A stretch of DNA of 64,000 bases, from assembly GCF_012844455.2 (NCBI RefSeq), contig NZ_JABBCQ020000001.1, positions 186,001 to 250,000 on the forward strand, read 5' to 3'. Positions within the stretch are counted from its first letter, which is position 1, and each line of letters opens with the position of its first letter. Made by a program: the position numbers and the translations under genes. Origin of the DNA: Comamonas suwonensis (GTDB lineage Bacteria; Pseudomonadota; Gammaproteobacteria; Burkholderiales; Burkholderiaceae_C). Below, piece by piece: positions 59,276 to 64,000 of the stretch. Below the pieces are notes generated by a model. It was not told the DNA's origin and did not search any database. It saw only the letters and a program-made list of their open reading frames with translations.

Positions 59276-59536
59276 TCAACTCGAAATCAGATAACCAGAC
59301 TCGCGTCCTTTGATACCGTTGTGAAAGACAACACCCAACTTGCTTAGCTGAGTCACAACCTGCATGACGGTTCCGACACTGACAGGAGTCCCCCGAAGGT
59401 ATAGCTGACGATAGATCTCATCTCTGCTGAGAGCATGGGGAGCAGCGCTCAGCAGGACTTGCAGCACGCCAATTCTGGCCACGGTGGGACGCAGTCCTGA
59501 TGCCCTCAAGCGCTGCATCACGCTTACATTCTTCAA
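59276..59536 (-). CDS. Short Fur-like winged-helix protein (DNA-binding domain only)
   Basis: An 86-residue protein whose whole length matches the N-terminal DNA-binding domain of Fur/Zur/PerR regulators: LRASGLRPTVARIGVLQVLL, then HALSRDEIYRQLYLRGTPVS and VGTVMQVVTQLSKLGVV. It stops where the metal-binding dimerisation domain should begin, with a short tail ESGYLISS. It has no His/Cys metal ligands of the usual C-terminal region. Its start overlaps the stop of the outer-membrane factor gene (ATGA), so it is the last gene of the macAB operon. It may act as a metal-independent regulator of that operon. Confidence 0.75.
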   Translation of the reverse strand: MKNVSVMQRLRASGLRPTVARIGVLQVLLSAAPHALSRDEIYRQLYLRGTPVSVGTVMQVVTQLSKLGVVFHNGIKGRESGYLISS

Positions 59537-60921
59537 CCCTCAGGTCCTTGCGGCGCTTGTCTCCAGCCTCCTCCCAGGGCTCTGTAAAGTGCGATGCTCG
59601 CCTGGAGGCGCTCCTGGCGTATCTGAACGGCCAGGTCTCGACTCTGATAGGCCACACGCTGCACATCCAGCAGGGTCTGCAGATTGTCCGCACCGGCCTT
59701 GTATCGACTTTCCGCCAGCGAAAGAGCCTTCTGTGCCTGAGCCACTTCCTGCGCCTGAACCACCGCCTGCTTTTCGCTGCCATCAACCGCATTCAATGCA
59801 ACTTGAACGTCATTGAAGGCCTGCAAAATGGCTTTGCGGTAGCCGACCACCAGTTCCTGCTTTTGCGCTGCAGCCAGGCTCCGGTTCGAAGCCAGCCGCC
59901 CGGCATCGAAAATCGGAGCCAGAATCCCTGCAGCCAGAGAAGACAAAGGATTCTCCAGCAGATTGCGGAGCTTTTCGCTCTCGGAACCCAAGCCTGCGGT
60001 CAGCGTCACGCGCGGCAGCATGGCTGCTCTGGCTACGGCAAGATTGGCATTGGCTGCGAGCAGTTGAGCCTCCGCTTTCGCCACGTCCGGCCTGTGTGTC
60101 ATCAGGTCCGCTGGCGTACCCTCGCGAATGCTTGGAATCGCCAGATTCGACAAGCTGGTCTCACTCACCAGATCCATAGTCCATTGGCCCGACAGTAGGG
60201 CCAACACCGCATGTGCATCCGCTAGCTGTTTGCGCAGCAACGCCACAACACGCTGCTGTGCGGCAACCTGACCGCGCTGCTGAGCGAGTTCCACGGGGGT
60301 TGCGGCACCATAACGGGCTCGGGACTCCACCAGCTTCAACAGCCGCTCGGAAACTTCAAAGTTGAGCTGTGCAATCGCGACGCGCTCACGCAGGCCCACA
60401 CACTGGAGCCAGGCCTGGGCGACCGAGGCGGTGACCGTCAGGCGCACGGTCTCCTGGTCAAACACGCTGGCCTGCCTGCTGGACTCCGCGGCGTCCTTCA
60501 AAGCACGCTGACGCCCCCAGAAATCCAGCTCGTAGCTGCTCGACAGACCCACCCGCCAAGTGCTGACATTTCTTTCCGTCTGACTGTCCAGTGCGGCAGA
60601 TCTTGTGCCCCCGAAATCTGCATTCACTTCCGGCACCAGGCCTGCACGTGCATAAGCGGCTCGGGCATCCGCCTGCTGCACTCTCGCTACGGCAGCCGCC
60701 ACATCCAGACTTTGAGCTCTGGCCTGTTCAACCAGCGCACTAAGCTCCGGACTGCCAAAACTGTGCCACCAGCGGGTGCTGACTTCCTCGCGCGCTGTAC
60801 CTTGCTCCTGGTCCCAGGCATGCGGGATATCGAGAGACATTCTCCGGGCCTCGTCACTGGATTGCGTTGTCGCGCATCCAGCCAGGGCAAGAGCCGCCAG
60901 AGCTGCGTTCCATTTGTACAT
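59533..60921 (-). CDS. Outer membrane efflux lipoprotein (TolC/OprM/NodT family)
   Basis: The outer-membrane channel of a tripartite export system. The 462-residue protein has a lipoprotein signal (MYKWNAALAALALAGCATTQ, lipobox LAGC), the NodT-family start WDQEQGTAREEVSTRWW, and two repeats of long coiled-coil helices (for example LVEQARAQSLDVAAAVARVQ and AQKALSLAESRYKAGADNLQ). It lies 3 bp after macB and presumably pairs with MacA-MacB. Confidence 0.9.
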   Translation of the reverse strand: MYKWNAALAALALAGCATTQSSDEARRMSLDIPHAWDQEQGTAREEVSTRWWHSFGSPELSALVEQARAQSLDVAAAVARVQQADARAAYARAGLVPEVNADFGGTRSAALDSQTERNVSTWRVGLSSSYELDFWGRQRALKDAAESSRQASVFDQETVRLTVTASVAQAWLQCVGLRERVAIAQLNFEVSERLLKLVESRARYGAATPVELAQQRGQVAAQQRVVALLRKQLADAHAVLALLSGQWTMDLVSETSLSNLAIPSIREGTPADLMTHRPDVAKAEAQLLAANANLAVARAAMLPRVTLTAGLGSESEKLRNLLENPLSSLAAGILAPIFDAGRLASNRSLAAAQKQELVVGYRKAILQAFNDVQVALNAVDGSEKQAVVQAQEVAQAQKALSLAESRYKAGADNLQTLLDVQRVAYQSRDLAVQIRQERLQASIALYRALGGGWRQAPQGPEG

Positions 60922-60923
60922 GC

Positions 60924-62882
60924 CTACTCTCCCGCCAATGCGCGCACGGGCTCCAGGCGCGCTGCCGTTCTGGCCGGCATGAAGCCAAAAACCAGACCGG
61001 TAAGCACCGCACAGGCAAATGCCCCCAGCATGGCTTTCACCGAAAAAATCACGGGAACGCCCGAGACAAGAAGCGCCATTCCTATGCCCAGCCCTGCAAG
61101 CAGGCCGACACCCCCACCCACAATGGTCACCATACTGGCTTCCGTCAGGAACTGACGCAGGATGTCACGTTGCCGAGCCCCCACCGCCATGCGAATGCCG
61201 ATCTCCCTGGTCCGCTCGCGCACCGTCATCAGCATCACGTTCATGACTCCGATGCCGCCGACCACCAGTGAAACTGCCGCAATCAGCCCCAGCATCACGG
61301 CCATGCTCTGGCGCGTTGCGGCTTCGGCCTGAATACGAGCGGCTGCATTGCCGATGCCGAAGTCTTCCCGCCCCCCATGCCGCGCGAGCAGGAGGCTGCG
61401 GATTGATTGCTCGGCTTCATGGACCAGCTCAGAGGAGCTGGCCTCCACAACCACATAGTCGGGCTGTGTCTGCGCTTGATAGACTCTTGCGCGCCCCGAC
61501 TGATAGGGAATGAAGACCATGTCGTCATAGTCCTGGGCGCCAGAGTCAGCTCCACGCTCGCTCATGACACCGATGACTTCGAACGCCGAGTTACCGATGA
61601 TCAGCTGCAGACCCAAGGGGTTGGCCACCTCCGGAAAAAAATGCTGGTACGCCTTGTGACCGATCACCACCAGCGGAGCCAGATCGCGATCCTCCACATC
61701 GCTGAAGTAACGGCCTTGGGCCACACTCCAGTGGTGAACCAGCGGCATTTCCTGGCTGGCTGCAAACACATAGAGCTGTTTGTCGGCCTTGCCATAGCGC
61801 ACCGTGACAGGGTCTCCGATGACAGGCATCACTCTGCGTATCGCTGGCAACTCCCGCATGGCGGCCAGATCGTCTTCGGTGATCTGGCCCGCAGGTCCAC
61901 CGCTGGCCGGTGGTTTGCTCCCCATGTACAGAATGGCCGTTCCCATGGTGCCCATCTGCTCAACCACTTTGCGCCGTGCGCCTTCACCAATGGCCAGCAT
62001 GACGATCACCGAAGCCACACCGATCACGATGCCCAGCAAAGTCAGGCTGGTGCGTACCCGGTTCATGCGCATACCACGCCAGGCACTGCGTGCAGCTTCG
62101 GAAATTTCAGCCACCCACGAAATTGCCGACGTTACGGTGTTGCGCTTCGAGGTCAACGGCGGAACCTCGCCACGGGCGTGATTGCCATCAGGAGCACTGT
62201 CGTTGACGATACGTCCGTCGCTGATTTCGATGACACGTCTTGCCTGGGCGGCAACTTCGCGATCATGCGTAATCACAATGATGGTGTGCCCCGCATCGGC
62301 CAGCTCGCGCAGCAAGGCCATCACCTCGGCGCCGCTATGCGAGTCAAGAGCCCCTGTCGGTTCATCGGCCAGGATGATGTGGCCACCATTCATCAACGCT
62401 CGCGCAATGGACACACGCTGCTGCTGCCCGCCCGAAAGCTGATTGGGTCGATTGCTCAGGCGTGATCCCAGCCCCAGACGCTCAAGTAGGAGCTGAGCTC
62501 TGTGCACCCGCTGCTCCTTGGGCAGGCCTGCGTAAATCGCCGGCATCTGCACATTCTCCGAAGCGCTTTCGCTGGAAATCAGGTGGTAGCCCTGAAACAC
62601 GAAACCGAAGGCTTCACGACGCAACCAGGCCAAGGCATCCGAGTCCAGCGTGGACACGTCCTGCCCTTGAAATTGATAGCAACCTTCGCTTGCCTTATCA
62701 AGGCAACCCAGGATATTCATCAAAGTGGATTTACCCGAACCTGAGCTGCCGACTACGGCCACATACTCGCCGGCGCGAATATCCAGATCGATGCCGTGCA
62801 ACACAGTCACAGACGGCTGATCACCCACTCCGCCATAGTGCTTGCGAATGCCACGCAGCGAAATCAGCGCAACCGGCTCCAT
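60924..62882 (-). CDS. macB: MacB-type ABC transporter (ATP-binding and permease)
   Basis: The ATPase/permease of a MacAB-TolC-like exporter that pushes substrate from the periplasm through the outer-membrane factor. About 652 residues. The N-terminal NBD has Walker [17 protein letters not shown], signature LSGGQQQRVSIARAL and Walker B IILADEPTGALDS. One membrane segment follows (SLTLLGIVIGVASVIVMLAI), then a large periplasmic domain and three C-terminal segments (MNVMLMTVRERTREIGIRMA region). ATG 62882 (MEPVALISLRGIRKHY) follows the macA stop; ATG 62894 or 62903 would overlap macA. Confidence 0.93.
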   Translation of the reverse strand: MEPVALISLRGIRKHYGGVGDQPSVTVLHGIDLDIRAGEYVAVVGSSGSGKSTLMNILGCLDKASEGCYQFQGQDVSTLDSDALAWLRREAFGFVFQGYHLISSESASENVQMPAIYAGLPKEQRVHRAQLLLERLGLGSRLSNRPNQLSGGQQQRVSIARALMNGGHIILADEPTGALDSHSGAEVMALLRELADAGHTIIVITHDREVAAQARRVIEISDGRIVNDSAPDGNHARGEVPPLTSKRNTVTSAISWVAEISEAARSAWRGMRMNRVRTSLTLLGIVIGVASVIVMLAIGEGARRKVVEQMGTMGTAILYMGSKPPASGGPAGQITEDDLAAMRELPAIRRVMPVIGDPVTVRYGKADKQLYVFAASQEMPLVHHWSVAQGRYFSDVEDRDLAPLVVIGHKAYQHFFPEVANPLGLQLIIGNSAFEVIGVMSERGADSGAQDYDDMVFIPYQSGRARVYQAQTQPDYVVVEASSSELVHEAEQSIRSLLLARHGGREDFGIGNAAARIQAEAATRQSMAVMLGLIAAVSLVVGGIGVMNVMLMTVRERTREIGIRMAVGARQRDILRQFLTEASMVTIVGGGVGLLAGLGIGMALLVSGVPVIFSVKAMLGAFACAVLTGLVFGFMPARTAARLEPVRALAGE

Positions 62883-62887
62883 CGCAC

Positions 62888-64000
62888 TCACCATTGCAGC
62901 CACCGCAGACCGCCAGGGATCATGGTTTCACCGACGATGACACGCTCACCCTCGGCCACACCATCGAGCACCTGAACCTCATGGCGGCTTCGCACCCCCA
63001 GCTTCACGCTTCGCAGCTCTGGTTGCTGTTTGGATGTCAGCACCCGAACACTCTGCGACTGCTGGCCCTTCTGAGACTGCAGCGCGGTCAATGGAACCGT
63101 CAAGGCCTGCTGTGCACTACCGGTCACAAAGACCACCTGGGCCGTCATCTGCGGCAGCAACTCCGCATCCTTGTTATCCACGTCAAACAATGCCGTATAG
63201 GTCACAGCCTTGGTGGCTGCCGCGGGTGTCGCCGAATTGCCTGCAGCGGGTGCAACGCTGGCCGGAGGCGCAGGCAGTACCTGCCTGACCTTGCCGTTCC
63301 AGCGCCGGGCCTGTTCCTGACCCGCACTCCCCAGGGTGGTGAAGTAGACCGGCATGTCCGCAGTCACGCGTCTCACATCGGCTTCCGATACATCGGTCCA
63401 GACCGTCATGGCTGCCAGATCGGCAATACGCAAAATATTGGGTGTCTGGTAGGTGGCATTCAAGGTCTGCCCTTCACGCGCCTCCACAGAGACCACCGTG
63501 CCGGACATCGGCGCATAGATGCGGGTATAGCCCAGACGGGCTTCGTCCGCTTTGAGGCTGGCCTGCGTTTGCTGCATCTGCGCCTTGAGATGGTCAATGC
63601 GCGCCGCCGCCCCTGCCACCTGGGCCTCGGCAATCTGCACGTCCTCCTGCCTTGTGGCTTCTTCGGCTGCCATCTGCTGCTGTCGCTGCAATTGCTGGCG
63701 GGCCAGTTTCAGCTGCGCCTGCTGCTCTGCAATCTGGGCTCGCAAGCTTGCCAACGATGCTCTTCCCGCATCCACGGTGGCGCGCTGGACACTGGGATCA
63801 ATCTCCACCAGCAATGCACCCTTTTCGACTCTGGCTCCCGGGCTCACCAACAAGCGGGTAATCTGCCCTGAAACCTGTGCTCCTACATCCACATAAGTTA
63901 GGGGCTGCAAAGTGCCAATGGCCGTGACGGTGGATTCCACATCACCGCGCTGCACCGAAGCACTTTGGTACTCAATCCGTGACCGACTTCCCCACCACAG
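62888..64000 (-). CDS. macA: MacA-type periplasmic adaptor, 5' end beyond the window
   Basis: The membrane-fusion protein joining MacB to the outer-membrane channel. The frame is open to the right edge; the first residues inside the window (LWWGSRSRIEYQSASVQRGD) follow an expected N-terminal anchor lying outside. Family landmarks are STVTAIGTLQPLTYVDVGAQ, the coiled-coil hairpin with SLRAQIAEQQAQLKLARQQL, the lipoyl-like part near TRIYAPMSGTVVSVEAREGQ, and the barrel end GVAEGERVIVGETMIPGG. It is upstream of macB with its stop next to the macB start. Confidence 0.92.
   Translation of the reverse strand: MWWGSRSRIEYQSASVQRGDVESTVTAIGTLQPLTYVDVGAQVSGQITRLLVSPGARVEKGALLVEIDPSVQRATVDAGRASLASLRAQIAEQQAQLKLARQQLQRQQQMAAEEATRQEDVQIAEAQVAGAAARIDHLKAQMQQTQASLKADEARLGYTRIYAPMSGTVVSVEAREGQTLNATYQTPNILRIADLAAMTVWTDVSEADVRRVTADMPVYFTTLGSAGQEQARRWNGKVRQVLPAPPASVAPAAGNSATPAAATKAVTYTALFDVDNKDAELLPQMTAQVVFVTGSAQQALTVPLTALQSQKGQQSQSVRVLTSKQQPELRSVKLGVRSRHEVQVLDGVAEGERVIVGETMIPGGLRWLQW

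Overview
The window is chromosomal DNA from a betaproteobacterium of the family Comamonadaceae, most likely Comamonas or a close relative. The inference rests on the replication-origin gene set (mnmE, yidC, yidD, rnpA, rpmH / dnaA, dnaN, gyrB), Bug-type (TctC) solute receptors paired with LysR or TctDE regulators, a type-2 PyrF, a short type-2 ArgC, and intergenic palindromes built on AGCTGCTAGCGCTT. There is no rRNA, tRNA, CRISPR array, phage or intact insertion sequence that I could support.

Layout. 1-1000: the start of an M48 metalloprotease gene and divergent moaC. 1105-9547: an AT-richer surface-glycan locus in two converging halves (UDP-sugar dehydrogenase and three glycosyltransferases on +; polyprenyl-phosphate glycosyltransferase, flippase, FkbM methyltransferase and glycosyltransferase on -). 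9599-13022: a type IV pilin cassette, with pilA behind a clear sigma-54 promoter, a GT-C-like membrane protein with a TPR-like tail, and a TfpX/TfpZ-type pilin accessory gene broken by a one-base frameshift in a G run. 13149-34896: mainly housekeeping genes (FHA protein, ssb, MFS pump, uvrA, PQQ sugar dehydrogenase, FAD oxidoreductase, Bug receptor, LysR, pyrF, EamA transporter, TerC, sucCD, argC, yddG-like exporter, recX, recA). 35034-38972: MarR regulator and a TctD/TctE/TctC set without TctAB. 39065-46112: SPOR protein, birA, a SET-domain methyltransferase divergent from topoisomerase III fused to a SWIB domain, a tyrosine phosphatase and a tiny lipoprotein. 46178-58923: maeB, mnmE, and the rpmH-rnpA-yidD-yidC and dnaA-dnaN-gyrB arms. 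59276-64000: a MacA-MacB-TolC-like export operon ending in an 86-residue Fur-like DNA-binding domain.

How the parts work together. The glycan locus makes an oxidised nucleotide sugar, assembles and flips a lipid-linked glycan, and lies beside a pilin cassette whose GT-C-like protein could use polyprenyl-linked sugar. recA and recX are neighbours and recA has a LexA-box-like site. The dnaA promoter has a DnaA box over its -35 element, which suggests autoregulation.

The most interesting signals are: the SET / TopB-SWIB pair, with a 31-bp alternating purine-pyrimidine (Z-DNA-prone) tract between them; the frameshifted pilin accessory gene; two families of structured intergenic repeats, one placed right after the stop codons of recA, birA and the SET gene; a long inverted repeat pair at 26.0-26.7 kb; and the mini-Fur coupled to the export operon. 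Start codons moved inward from the longest reading frame are stated in each entry.
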